Shown: positions 25,901 through 35,599, counted from the stretch's first letter. The stretch: DNA of 64,000 nucleotides from Bolinopsis microptera (GCF_026151205.1 NC_087079.1:17170945-17234944); one strand, 5' to 3'. The notes: generated by a model from the sequence alone, not told the origin. Numbers and translations: made by a program.

Positions 25901-26225
25901 TAAAATTCTTATTCTTTGGCCAATTTTTTATTTTTTCATGCTAATTTGAAGGCCATTAAAGCATTTGACCCAGTCAAAAAAGTTTCAGTTGTATATCTTT
26001 TATGGTTTTTGCGGAAAGTCGCGTTAAATTTGATGCCGTGGTGTCAGTAAAATAGTACGGATCCAAATATATATCATCTCGCTTTATATTATATAGTAAG
26101 ATTGAGGTTTGCAAATGAAGACGTTTTCTATAAACAATGTCGAGACTTACACTTGGTAACGATAACTTACACTTGGTAACGATAACTTCGGGTCCGTCTT
26201 TTTTACCACCGCCATTACTAGGCAT
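10803..26225 (-). CDS. RENBP: N-acylglucosamine 2-epimerase (renin-binding protein) homologue, 10 exons found, 3' end missing
   Basis: Family role: interconverts N-acetylglucosamine and N-acetylmannosamine in the cytosol, an (alpha/alpha)6-barrel enzyme. Exons: 26225-26171, 25755-25655, 25462-25343, 18659-18512, 18328-18231, 16636-16561, 12979-12840, 11582-11445, 11240-11101, 10911-10803; all phases agree and give 375 codons. Alignable blocks include FWDNNSLDTEHLGYLTCVD, AKMGGEFLLRHAY, ISEVYFVMAFFELHYAT, TKRILQHIQ, GRLVNPGAVLEIGWLLL, AAWDPNHGGIFTYLDVDG, KLWWPVTEAM. The usual C-terminal exon (GEWFGYL and FHVPR motifs) was not found below 10803. The His of the NPGH motif is Ala274, and the Arg of QGRQ is Gln91, so activity is doubtful. 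Assignment to the family is firm; enzyme function is not. Confidence 0.88.
11101..11240 (-). CDS. RENBP: RENBP-like exon 9
   Basis: Acceptor GACTACAG, donor TG|GTCAGT. 46 codons plus two bases: ELRKQVLTLFVDKMFTAAWD then PNHGGIFTYLDVDGLSPTEL, the WDPxHGG motif of the family. Confidence 0.93.
11402..11440. other. Poly-C insertion with 10-bp direct repeats
   Basis: AATATTGTAG (11402-11411), then G, a C run with one A, then AATATTGTAG again (11431-11440). It sits four bases past the RENBP exon 8 donor. Confidence 0.85.
11445..11582 (-). CDS. RENBP: RENBP-like exon 8
   Basis: 46 codons in phase 0, RSNTVVLETVQSTGEIEGAI then GRLVNPGAVLEIGWLLLKY. The family motif is NPGHxLExGW; the His, thought to act in catalysis, is Ala274 here (codon GCC) while the following Glu is kept. 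Acceptor TTTCAG is the seed of the 35-bp array just upstream. Confidence 0.92.
11581..12773. repeat. 35-bp minisatellite containing the RENBP exon 8 acceptor
   Basis: About 34 units. On the minus strand each contains GTGTTTCAG|AGGAGTAAC, the acceptor and first bases of exon 8. A 49-bp variant unit (near 12340-12480, 12625-12760) carries 14 more bases of the exon (ACAGTGGTGTTAAC), so the array samples the junction at two different lengths. Confidence 0.96.
12840..12979 (-). CDS. RENBP: RENBP-like exon 7
   Basis: Acceptor CATCATCTACCCAG before 12979, donor CAG|GTAGAT after 12840. Two bases plus 46 codons: TSYSTLSDLGHVLRMLLAIS through LTKRILQHIQ (family: CARRILQHVQ). Confidence 0.88.
13858..16291. 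mobile_element. DNA transposon remnant with terminal inverted repeats and 8-bp TSD
   Basis: Ends GGCAGTATCGAGATAGCCCG and its complement, flanked by TAATTTTC on both sides (13850-13857, 16292-16299). The inverted homology runs about 120 bp and includes tandem GGACCACGGTCCGC motifs. A 125-bp segment (14316-14440) recurs at 15966-16090. No transposase. The 8-bp TSD suits hAT-like elements. Lies in RENBP intron 6. Confidence 0.9.
14587..15195. mobile_element. Nested MITE with 8-bp TSD
   Basis: Inserted in the 13858-16291 element. Ends CAGGGACGTAGCCAGG and CTGTCTACGTGCCTG; target duplication GCCCGGAA at 14579-14586 and 15196-15203. It contains GCGAGCGAAGCGAGC and G-rich stretches near both ends. 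Confidence 0.92.
16561..16636 (-). CDS. RENBP: RENBP-like exon 6
   Basis: 76 bp: SRGETVLKTVLAWIKDSGNI and NSYGM plus one base, donor G|GTATGT. Aligns with the AVEMMDQIVHWVQEDASGLG region. Identified only through phase and homology. Confidence 0.82.
16911..18005. repeat. 24-bp minisatellite in RENBP intron 5
   Basis: About 45 units of AGTAGTGGGTGTTTACAGGG plus CTGA, with a few 21-bp units. Open on both strands, producing false ORFs of 336 and 377 codons. Confidence 0.96.
18231..18328 (-). CDS. RENBP: RENBP-like exon 5
   Basis: Acceptor TTTACAG, donor ATT|GTAAGT. Two bases plus 32 codons: KPLSVRPNIISEVYFVMAFF and ELHYATKQSNYI, corresponding to the IFSECFYTMAMNELWRAT block. Confidence 0.88.
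18512..18659 (-). CDS. RENBP: RENBP-like exon 4
   Basis: Acceptor TTTTTATCCAG before 18659; donor G|GTATTT after 18512. 49 codons plus one base: TYIYAKLYNCTDVYHTEDML then NTAKMGGEFLLRHAYRSSDG. It follows exon 3 directly in the protein although 6.7 kb of intron separates them. Confidence 0.9.
18749..19075. mobile_element. MITE with GCAGTGGCGTAAC ends and 8-bp TSD
   Basis: Ends GCAGTGGCGTAAC and GTTACGCCACT, flanked by GCCATGGG at 18741-18748 and 19076-19083. Same family as 4794-5043. Located about 90 bp upstream of RENBP-like exon 4 in intron 3. Confidence 0.93.
19430..21620. repeat. Complex inverted repeat cluster in RENBP intron 3
   Basis: Several copies of a ~250-bp unit (GGAACATGGGCACATCG, GGTTTTCTAAGATGGATATA, CATGCAGTGATTCCCAAAC) lie forward at 19430-20130 and reverse at 20930-21560. 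A short array of GGTTGGTTGAGGGATGAAGG motifs is at 20335-20515. Confidence 0.85.
21870..24670. repeat. ~190-bp units in opposed arrays, RENBP intron 3
   Basis: About four units (CCCCTGTAGGGGATTTATG, CAGGCCACTCCCAGGGG) run one way at 21870-22650 and about five the other way at 23280-24260, with a partial unit at 24440-24670. The pieces at 21690-21900 and 24300-24480 are direct copies, as are 22680-22780 and 24690-24780. Confidence 0.85.
22690..23250. repeat. Dispersed repeat between the opposed arrays
   Basis: Copies recur inverted at 33960-34560 and, split by a LINE, at 55370-55550 plus 56530-56650 (e.g. TGTGTATCTCGTTA, GATTGGGTGATTATGTGA). Confidence 0.8.
25343..25462 (-). CDS. RENBP: RENBP-like exon 3
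   Basis: 40 codons, phase 0 both ends. VLRFWDNNSLDTEHLGYLTC aligns with the VEFWMEHSHDQEHGGFFTC region; IYDTTKYCALEAQQ aligns with the VYDDLKYVWLQGRQ region. The conserved Arg is replaced by Gln91. Confidence 0.88.
25655..25755 (-). CDS. RENBP: RENBP-like exon 2
   Basis: Acceptor TTTTCAG, donor GAT|GTAAAT. Two bases plus 33 codons: LDPPETDAATKEREELLKVL and AELAGRLEHELKD, the N-terminal helix leading into the barrel. Confidence 0.75.
25793..26062. repeat. ~270-bp dispersed repeat, copy 3
   Basis: Same family as 5326-5590; lies in RENBP intron 1. Confidence 0.9.
26149..26188. repeat. Two 20-bp copies of the RENBP-like exon 1 donor
   Basis: Perfect tandem duplication; each copy has ACCAAGT|GTAAGT on the minus strand. 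Use of the distal donor adds 20 nt and shifts the frame. Confidence 0.85.
26171..26225 (-). CDS. RENBP: RENBP-like exon 1
   Basis: ATG at 26225 (MPSNGGGKKDGPEVIVTK plus one base), donor AAGT|GTAAGT after 26171. Chosen because phase and position fit exon 2. N-terminal residues are not conserved in the family. The donor is duplicated (20-bp repeat) and the start codon region is part of a tandem array, so both ends of this small exon are repeated. Confidence 0.6.
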
Positions 26226-26386
26226 TCTGAGCAATTAATGTTATAATATACTAGGCATTCTGAGCAATTAATGTTATAATATACTAGGCATTCTGAGCAA
26301 TTAATGTTATAATACCTACTAGGCATTCTGAGCAATTAATGTTATAATATACTAGGCATTCTGAGCAATTAATGTTATAATATAAA
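26214..26386. repeat. 33-36 bp array containing the RENBP-like start codon
   Basis: Five copies. On the minus strand each includes TTGCTCAGAATGCCTAGTA, i.e. the ATG with its context. Four upstream copies of the ATG would lie in a leader starting above them and open into short or N-terminally extended frames. Confidence 0.9.
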
Positions 26387-26716
26387 ATCTAAAGTTTGAA
26401 AGAACCATGCATAACACGAATTATAAAATTTAATGAAGGATTTTCATTATATATTATATATTATACTATTTTAGAATAATGTTAACGATAGATTGAGGCA
26501 TTTTTAATTAAAAGGTGCAAGTTGTAGTTTTACTGTAGTATTATTTTCGCACGTATAGATTTATTAAATGAATATAATTCGGAAAAATAAAAAAATGTCG
26601 AAAATGAATAAAAATGTACACTCGGTAATACAGGCTTCTCCGTAACTTGATATTAGGAGATGCAGTTACAAACTTTATTTTTTTTAGTTTATTGTAAACA
26701 TGGTACTTTAAAAGCC

Positions 26717-27110
26717 GGGGGGGGGGGGGGGGGGGGAGTGGATCATAAGGTCAGAATCGTACGTGACGTTGAGGGGTGGGTCATTATTATTTTCCAAAAC
26801 ACACTTAGTACATGGTACATTTCCCAGAAAAACAGTTAGTACATGGTACTCAGGGGGTGTCCAAAAAACCCCATTTTACCTCAAATTTCAATTTTGGGAA
26901 TGGATTTTTTGGGTTTTGAGGTTTTTGATTTTTTTGGGGTTTTAAAAAAACTTTAATTCGACTACGTACATTGAAAACAAAACCCCTACTAAATAGTGGG
27001 TATAATTTGCCCATTTCCCAATGTTTAATGAGCTGTTTAAAGCAATTTATGGGTGGGTATCTTATTTTATATACCGAGACACAGTTAGTACCGTGATTTC
27101 TCAACAGTTT
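26717..27110. repeat. Dispersed repeat with poly-G, copy 1
   Basis: Matches 51340-51850: CATTTCCCAGAAAAACAGTT, AACAAAACCCCTACTAAATA, CAGTTAGTACCGTGATTTCT. Confidence 0.85.
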
Positions 27111-27521
27111 GGTGGGTTTGGTCGTTGATTACGTAATCCAAATTTTCTTTTTTGCTCTCTAGAATAATAACAATTTGACAATATTTTAATTCAAATTCCA
27201 CTCAATCTCACTCTGATAGTGATAAAATTCAGAAATTGATAAAATATCCGGCTATAGTAGTAAGTAGTTTAGAAGGTGCTTGGCCGGATATCATAACAAT
27301 GATTTCGGCTCATCATGATAGCATGATTAGGGTAGCATGAAACGTATAGTAGAGAAAAGTGTTTTCTAGGGAAAAAAGTCAAGGGGGGGGGGGGAGGAGG
27401 GGGTCAGGCTATGATTACGTAATATAGCTGTCAGGAGGGGGGAGGGGTCTTGATTACGGTTGATTACGGAGGGGGGGGGGGGTAAAAATTGCTAAAAAGC
27501 TAAAATATTATTGATTACGTA

Positions 27522-28025
27522 ATTTGACCAAAACCCATAATCATGGGTAGAGTGGACCGCTGCCAGTGTCTCTCTTTCCCAAACAAAAGGATATGATATC
27601 AATTTGATTGACCGTTCTCAAATGCAAAATGATACCGAGAATGAAATCGGTCGCTCGCTTTTCCCATTCATTCACGGCTTACGAATTGTAATAGGTTTCG
27701 ATTAATTACATCAATCACATCATGCTGTAAAAATCTATTTGGGTTTTGTTCGGGTCGATACCTAGTATTTCGGGATAAGGGTGGTAGTTAGTGGATTAGC
27801 TGAAGTTTATTGAATCTTTATTGCCGAGTACCTAGCTGCCTTCGGGTAGTTCTTCTTAATCAATTACAATTGTAAATGAATAGGAAAAGCGAGCGACCGA
27901 TTTCATTCTCGGTATCATTTTGCATTTGAGAACGGTCAATCAAATTGATATCATATCCTTTTGTTTGGGAAAGAGAGACACTGGCAGCGGTCCACTCTAC
28001 CCATGATTATGGGTTTTGGTCAAAT
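27522..28025. mobile_element. Foldback MITE
   Basis: Arms of about 150 bp (start ATTTGACCAAAACCCATAAT; complement at 28000-28025) enclose about 200 bp. The arms are almost identical. No obvious target duplication. Confidence 0.85.
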
Positions 28026-29054
28026 ATCATCTCTTTTTGATTATAATGTCAGGGTACTTTTCAAAGTCAAAATTCATAACTTTATTAATACGGTAAAGGA
28101 GGTAATTTCAACGCGATTTTTGAAATTTTACCTTTGAAAACATTTCCTTGTGTTTAGGTAAGCACTAAGCATATCTGTCGATCACTGACTGAAAATGCCA
28201 CATTATACTCATTCAAGTCGGCGTTAAATTTATATATAATGCCATTTAACTGTCATGGAAAAGCAGAATCTAATCGAAATCACGATTGAGCAAAATTCTC
28301 ACCTTTCGCACGTGCAAACTTTGAGCGGACGTTGCGTGCGCATCCAATATTGAATCACCGTAAATTTTTGCATATTCGTTATTTATGTATAGTTTGATAA
28401 GCATGCAAAGTTCCAAAGTATTTCAAGAAGAACTGTACTCACAACGGCACTCCAAAGTTGACAGAAAATGGTAAAAACAGCAACTTTTAGTGATTTTAGC
28501 AATTTTTAATCAATTTGGGCGTCTCCCCACGTGTGCAACTTTTCGATTTTCAACTTAAAAACTAGCCTAATGCACAATTTATACCTATAGGAAGCAGAAC
28601 TGAGCTCCACAACCCAAGGGATAGCCCAACACCAGAGAATACTAAATCGCAAAATTGACGTTTTTATAAAATAATTCTTCAAAAAAGCACTAACTTCAAT
28701 GGCAAATATCTTTATGAAGGAGCGAGCTAGGGAAACTTTCCGGTAGATTTTCGGATTGCTTAAACAATTATCTAACCTGAAAATGTCCTCAGATTTTGAA
28801 TTAAATTACTCCTTAATGGTGTAAAATCAGTTTGAAAAGTTGTTATTTTGTCAAAAATCAAGTTTTAAAAACACTTAATTTGATGACGTCATCAAGTGGT
28901 GATGATGACGTTAATTTATTTTTTGATATAATTGAAACTGAAGTATAAACGATTATCTGTAAGACCTATGGTCGGAAATTGCTGTATCTTTTATAGGTAC
29001 AAATCTACAGACACCTGAATGTAGCCTATTGACTGGCAAAGCGTCTATCCCTGA
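28026..29054. other. AT-rich unassigned region
   Basis: No coding or repeat structure recognised. Phrases such as AACTTTTCGATTTTCAACTT resemble decayed foldback DNA. Confidence 0.35.
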
Positions 29055-29125
29055 ATATATATGTATATCTGTATATCTGTATATCTGTATATCTGTATAT
29101 ATACAGATATACAGATATATATATA
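29055..29125. repeat. (ATCTGTAT)n with a palindromic centre
   Basis: Tandem ATCTGTAT reverses to ATACAGAT around 29095-29105, so the tract can form a cruciform. Confidence 0.85.
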
Positions 29126-29477
29126 TCACGACAATCTGTCGTAAAACAGGGGTTCCAGAAACCCCACTTTCCGATACTCCTGAAACACAAATTTTTTTAC
29201 AGTCGATTTGGTCAACTTCCAGACGCCCTGCAAAGTTTCAGATCTCTAACTCAATTTTAACATGGTTTTTAAGGCAACTGAATATGGCGATTTTGGGTTT
29301 TTTACCGAATTTTGTATAACATGCTGGCGCGTATTTTGCGCAAATTTCTTAAAAACCTCCACATAACTATTTCTTGTTCCTGTCATCTTTAACATTGAAT
29401 TAGAATGATTTGAACTTAAATATACCTGCTGAACAACTTTCGATGAGTCTTAATGCCTGAAAAACAATAAAGGGGAT

Positions 29478-29552
29478 ATAAAAGTAAAGGGGGTAAATAG
29501 TAAAGGGGGTAAATAATAAAGGGGGTAAATAGTAAAGGGGGTAAATAGTATT
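29478..29552. repeat. 16-bp minisatellite
   Basis: Four units of AAAGGGGGTAAATAGT. Confidence 0.9.
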
Positions 29553-29959
29553 GTGAATATAAGAGGCACGGTCATGCTTGCCAGCATTGTGATATTATGT
29601 GAACGACCCCTAATTTCAGATTTGCTCTTTAGCTGAATGACGCGACCGAAAATTTCAAATTATCACGGTCAATTCGGGTTTAAACTGACTGGTTGATAAA
29701 TGTAAGAACACTGTTCAGAGTTCATTGCTACAGCTGTATCTTGTGTGAACATATGTTTGTAATTTATAAATTAAATACTAATGTGACCAATCTTAAATAT
29801 ACTTTATATCAAAAGATACTTTCTGCCATGCATTTTTGTGCAGTGCAAGCGATCATTACAATCTTTACAATACAGAAAATAAAAACATCTGAATCGAAAG
29901 CAAACACCACGGATATTCTGCAGACAAAACACTCTCACAACATACAAGGGAGGGGCTTG

Positions 29960-30868
29960 GGGCATAATGCTGGATGTCGTATCGCTAATTAGGAGTCATG
30001 CTGAATGTTGTATCGCTAATTAGGAGTCATGCTGAATGTTGTATCAATAATTAGGAATCATGCTGGATGTCGTATCGTTAATTAGTCATGCTGGATGTCG
30101 TATCACTAATTAGGAGTCATGCTTGATGTCGTATCGCTAATTAGAAGTCATGCTGGATGTCCTATCGCTAATTAGGAGACATGCTGGATGTTGTATCACT
30201 AATTAAGAGTCATACTTGATGTCGTATCGCTAATTAGGAATCATGCTGGATGTTGTATCGCTAATTAGGAGTCATGCTGGATGTCGTATCACTAATTAGG
30301 AGTCATGCGGGATGTCATATCGCTAATTAGGAGTCATGCCGGATGTCGTATTACTAATTAGGAGTCATGCTGGATGTCGTATCACTAATTAGGAGTCATG
30401 CTGGATGTTGTATCGCTAATTAGGAGTCATGCTGGATGTCGTATCGCTAATTAGGAGTCATGCTGGATGTCGTATTGCTAATTAGGAGATATGCTGGATG
30501 TGGTATCGCTAATTAGGAGATATGCTGGATGTTGTATCACTAATTAGGAATCATGCTGGATGTCGTATCGCTAATTAGGAGTCATGCCGGATGTCGTATC
30601 ACTAATTAGGAATCATGCTGGATGTCGTATCGCTAATTAGGAGTCATGCTGGATGTCGTATTGCTAATTAGGAGATATGCTGGATGTCGTATCGCTAATT
30701 AGGAGTCATGCCGGATGTCGTATCGCTAATTAGGAGTCATACTGGATGTCGTATCACTAATTAGGAGTCATGCTGGATGTCGCATCGCTAATTAGGAGAC
30801 ATGCTTGATGTTGTATCACTAATTAGGAGTCATACTGGATGTCGTATCGCTAAATAGGAGTCATGCTG
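29960..30868. repeat. 31-bp minisatellite
   Basis: About 29 units containing GATGTCGTATCGCTAATTAG. Unlike most arrays here the units differ at several sites, so it is older or less homogenised. Confidence 0.94.
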
Positions 30869-31487
30869 GCAGCTGGATGTCAACGAGTATACACAATTGA
30901 ATGTTGAATGTAGTAGTGAAAAGTGAAAAGTCTCAAACATGAAAAATGACTATGTTACGAGCATGGCACAAACACGAACGTTGGCATACTGACCATGTAG
31001 CATATTATATACAACCTTTAGGTAAAATGCAAGACGTGCCGCAGATTGATTTTACATTATAAGCTTGATCGTACAAAATGCTGTATTTCCTAACAAGCAT
31101 GTTTGTGAGAGAATGAGTCTTTAGGTCATGTGTTCACTACATGTATATGATAGTGAGTAATTTTATAGCATGTTATTTTTAGCGTGTGCATACAATGCAA
31201 TGTACATACAGCTTACATGCAGCGTACAAACGGCAAATGGGGAGAAACGAGACGATACATTTTAAATAAGGCTTAATTCGAAACTCAGTAAATAATGATC
31301 AACAAAAGTTATATATTGTCGCGAGGCCCTCGGCCTCTATTCTAAAAATTACCCATATACTGCATCTAAACATAGTGACTGACAGAATAGTAGCAATTTA
31401 ACAATATTAAAAATGTAATGTAATTCAAACGATTAAAAATAGTCCTTTTTGTTTCTAGCACATTGTGACTTCCCCTCGCACAGAGTG
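30869..31487. other. Region 3' of CHRAC1
   Basis: Probably includes the CHRAC1 3' UTR (minus strand, just below 31488). No gene or repeat recognised in the rest. Confidence 0.35.
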
Positions 31488-31667
31488 CTATGCTGCGCTA
31501 TCAGCACTTTCTGACTGCGCACTGTCCTCCTCCTGCAGTATCTTGTAGTACTCTCTGACAGTAATCTTCTGGGGGACAATGTCCGAGAGGAACATAAGAC
31601 AGTCGTACTTGTCCACTACGCTCGCCAGGTCTTTATACACCACCTCATTCATTCTTCCTCCTGATAC
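31488..31667 (-). CDS. CHRAC1: CHRAC1 exon 3, terminal
   Basis: Starts at the acceptor TGTACAG (VSGGRMNEVVYKDLASVV) and ends at TAG 31488-31490 after an acidic tail SAQSESADSAA. The start of this exon with its acceptor is the unit of the adjoining array, so the acceptor chosen here is simply the one nearest the unique exon sequence. Confidence 0.9.
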   Translation of the reverse strand, partial: VSGGRMNEVVYKDLASVVDKYDCLMFLSDIVPQKITVREYYKILQEEDSAQSESADSAA

Positions 31668-34600
31668 CTGTACAATACCATCATTATTCTTATATACTTA
31701 TACACCACCTCATTCATTCTTCCTCCTGATACCTGTACAATACCATCATTATTCTTATATACTTATACACCACCTCATTCATTCTTCCTCCTGATACCTG
31801 TACGATACCATCGTTATTCTTATATACTTATACACCACCTCATTCATTCTTCCTCCTGATACCTGTACGATACCATCATTATTCTTATATACTTATACAC
31901 CACCTCATTCATTCTTCCTCCTGATACCTGTACGATACCATCATTATTCTTATATACTTATACACCACCTCATTCATTCTTCCTCCTGATACCTGTACGA
32001 TACCATCATTATTCTTATATACTTATACACCACCTCATTCATTCTTCCTCCTGATACCTGTACGATACCATCATTATTCTTATATACTTATACACCACCT
32101 CATTCATTCTTCCTCCTGATACCTGTACAATACCATCATTATTCTTATATACTTATACACCACCTCATTCATTCTCCTCCTGATACCTGTACAATACCAT
32201 CATTATTCTTATATACTTATACACCACCTCATTCATTCTTCCTCCTGATACCTGTACGATACCATCATTATTCTTATATTCTTATACACCACCTCATTCA
32301 TTCTTCCTCCTGATACCTGTACGATACCATCATTATTCTTATATACTTATACACCACCTCATTCATTCTTCCTCCTGATACCTGTACGATACCATCATTA
32401 TTCTTATATACTTATACACCACCTCATTCATTCTTCCTCCTGATACCTGTACGATACCATCATTATTCTTATATACTTATACACCACCTCATTCATTCTT
32501 CCTCCTGATACCTGTACGATACCATCATTATTCTTATATACTTATACACCACCTCATTCATTCTTCCTCCTGATACCTGTACAATACCATCATTATTCTT
32601 ATATACTTATACACCACCTCATTTATTCTTCCTCCTGATACCTGTACGATACCATCATTATTCTTATATACTTATACACCACCTCATTCATTCTTCCTCC
32701 TGATACCTGTACGATACCATCATTATTCTTATATACTTATACACCACCTCATTCATTCTTCCTCCTGATACCTGTACGATACCATCATTATTCTTATATA
32801 CTTATACACCACCTCATTCATTCTTCCTCCTGATACCTGTACAATACCATCATTATTCTTATATACTTATACACCACCTCATTCATTCTTCCTCCTGATA
32901 CCTGTACAATACCATCATTATTCTTATATACTTATACACCACCATTATTCTTATATACTTATACACCACCACATATTCTTATACACCACCTCATTCATTC
33001 TTCCTCCTGATACCTGTACGATACCATCATTATTCTTATATACTTATACACCACCTCATTCATTCCTCCTCCTGATACCTGTACGATACCATCATTATTC
33101 TTATATACTTATACACCACCTCATTCATTCTTCCTCCTGATACCTGTACGATACCATCATTATTCTTATATACTTATACACCACCTCATTCATTCTTCCT
33201 CCTGATACCTGTACAATACCATCATTATTCTTATATACTTATACACTACTTCATTCATTCTTCCTCCTGATACCTGTACAATACCATCATTATTCTTATA
33301 TACTTATACACCACCTCATTCATTCTTCCTCCTGATACCTGTACGATACCATCATTATTCTTAAATATTTATACACCACCTCATTCATTCTTCCTCCTTA
33401 AAAGTAAATTTTTATCCCATCAAAAGATATCCTAACCAAAGATACAGCGTACGCTGAACTAAACGTAATAACGAAATATATCAAAATTCCGTTCCAACAA
33501 TCATTGCACGGGTACGTGCACGTTTCCACCTGCGTTACTATTAAACTTCTTATTTCTTATATAATTCGTAGGTGGGTAGTCGGACAAACAGACAAAATAA
33601 ATGTGGCCTCTAAAAATAAATAAGTATGTAGTTAAAGTACATAATATCTGAAAAGTGACAGGTCTCAAATCAAATATGATTCAACATGTTATAAGAACCC
33701 CCCCCCCCCCCCCCCCCCCTTTAGGATAAATCCTATGTACTGAGGAAGATGTAGGAAATCATAGAATTCTTGCAGATCTAGCCTTCAAAAAGTCTGAGAA
33801 AATGTCGCTCACTGGGAAGAAAACTTCTCTAGAGAGAAAGTTGAAAATCTACAAGATGTGCCAAAAGTCAGTACCCATACGTTGGCCTTTATAGCTCAGT
33901 CACTGAGTGCCCAATTGAAATGATTCTTTCTGGTATGACTTAGTACCACCACTGGTTTAAGGAATTTGTCAACTCGAAAAATATTCGTGTTCATTTTATC
34001 AAATGAAGGTTCATGTTCGCATTTATTTGATAGTTTGGATAGTCGGATCGAGCCAAATTTCATTGAATTGTGTTTGGCCATTCGAATAACGTTTGTCCTG
34101 AAAAAAAATGACCGAGAGTTTATTCCTTACGTGTGATCAGGTGATTGGCTTACCTAATCACGTAATAAGGTGACCCCGTTAACCACTCCGTTAAACATTA
34201 TGGGAATCGTTAGGGCTGTCCATTTGCCCAATTAAGGTGTCCTGTCACAGTGTCACGTCATAATCATCCAATCAATTTTTGCTAACGAGCTACACAAAAT
34301 GCTTGATAATTTTTTCAGATCAGATGCAACATTTAATAATCTACCGTCTCTGCATGTTCAGAGAGAACAATATAGGTGTTTTAATATTGAATGGGCGTGG
34401 TCTAAAATGTTTGAATTTTAAAATTTTTGCGACGGAATCCTTGAACAAGTAGATACAGTATGCCATCTGCATCTGCAAAGCAACAACTCTCAAATATAAA
34501 ACACAGCGAGGTATAAGGCCCAGCCTGTATGAGTTGTACAAGTGTAACTGTATTATGCAAACTGTTGGAGTCCAACCTAAGCCAGTGGCTTTGAAAGCCA

Positions 34601-35277
34601 GCCATTCAAGAAGATTTTCATTCATTGTTTTTGTGTTTATTTTCCTGTTTATAATAATAATCCCGCTAAAATGGAACACTACACACTGACATGACATCTC
34701 AACAATTGGAAATATGGGGGTGTCAATTGATAAAGCTTAGTAATTTAGCATTTTACTATTCTTACTTAATATAATTCAATGCATATAATCATCAAAAAAT
34801 GACTTTGCGCTGCTATTAGAAATAGTTAATATAACAAAAGTTAAAATCAGAATTATAATCATAATTAGAATTAAATTAGTCAGTTAAATTATAACCTTGT
34901 AGCTTTCATCCATTACATCGTATGCTTCTCTAGTCATAAGTTCGACAAACAATTCTGTAGCCCTGAAATTATCAAAGTAATGAGATGTTTCAGCAGGGTG
35001 ACTAAAATGAAACAATAAGTTTTAAGTTTTGATTTAAGAATTGATTTAGACTGCACGACAAGTTAAACAGCTTTCAAGTTTAAAATTTTACTAGTTTTCA
35101 ATGAAGTAATAATTACGCATTCAAAACCTACCTGGTAATGATGAATAGTGATTCTTGACTTATCGCGTTGATATCAGGGCACTGTTTCATGATGTTTTTA
35201 ATCCTGGACAGTGGTAAGAGAGTCAAACATTTGTTCTCTTCTCGTGATAGCTCATGTACACCGTTTTCTTCTGCCAT
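31488..35277 (-). CDS. CHRAC1: Chromatin accessibility complex subunit 1-like histone-fold protein, 3 exons
   Basis: Small histone-fold partner (NF-YC-like side) of the POLE3 subunit in ISWI chromatin-remodelling complexes in the nucleus. Exons 35277-35132, 34962-34896 and 31667-31488 join in phases 2 and 0 to give 393 bp, 130 residues plus stop; human CHRAC1 is about that length. Visible family features: LPLSRIKNIMKQCPDI (helix 1), ISQESLFIITRATELFVELM (helix 2), VVYKDLASVVDKYDCLMFLSDIVP (helix 3) and KITVREYYKILQEE, then an acidic Ser/Glu tail. POLE4 and NF-YC are related alternatives, but the FLSDIVPQKITVREYYK region fits CHRAC1 best. Intron 2 (34895-31668) contains a 65-bp array that copies the exon 3 acceptor. 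Confidence 0.88.
31630..33403. repeat. 65-bp minisatellite containing the CHRAC1 exon 3 acceptor
   Basis: About 27 units, very similar, with A/G variation (TGTACAATACC or TGTACGATACC). On the minus strand each unit contains the acceptor ending TACAG plus about 36 bases of exon 3 (GTATCAGGAGGAAGAATGAA and on). One truncated unit lies near 32940-32990. The unit is not a multiple of three. Confidence 0.96.
33960..34560. repeat. Dispersed repeat, inverted copy, in CHRAC1 intron 2
   Basis: Reverse-orientation match to 22690-23250. It separates the exon 3 junction array from exon 2. Confidence 0.75.
34896..34962 (-). CDS. CHRAC1: CHRAC1 exon 2
   Basis: Acceptor TTTCAG before 34962, donor AAG|GTTATA after 34896; 67 bp. 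Encodes RATELFVELMTREAYDVMDE and SYK, the second half of the long central histone-fold helix. Too short for ORF calling and found by phase and homology. Confidence 0.88.
35132..35277 (-). CDS. CHRAC1: CHRAC1 exon 1
   Basis: ATG at 35277, donor CCAG|GTAGGT after 35132. Encodes residues 1-48 plus two bases: MAEENGVHELSREENKCLTL, then the LPLSRIKNIMK helix and ISQESLFIIT. Confidence 0.9.
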
Positions 35278-35599
35278 GCTAAACCTGAATATAAACTAGA
35301 GAAACTCACAGAAATCTCGTCCTTCAAATGCTTAAAATTGCTTGATGCCTAATTCTAAGAACGAGTCATAAGTCATTCTTCGTTAACATTGCTTCTAAAG
35401 TAAAACGATCAGTTTCTCATAGTTCAGAGCTTGGCTCTTTTGCAAATGATCACACCGACTTTCTTCACGACTCAGCTAAAAATTCATTATACCTTAGACC
35501 ATCCGATCCAAGTGAAATCATTAAGAATTTTGTAAAACAAAGCCACACTAGATTCTAAGACATGAACATCCTTAATACGCAAATGAAAACTTCCGCCTT

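Noticed and set aside
29693-29992. 99-codon ORF with hydrophobic start
   Set aside because: No homology recognised, no splice context, and it runs into the 31-bp array.
29960-30868. Possible CRISPR array
   Set aside because: Units are directly adjacent tandem copies without unique spacers, in a eukaryotic genome with no cas genes.
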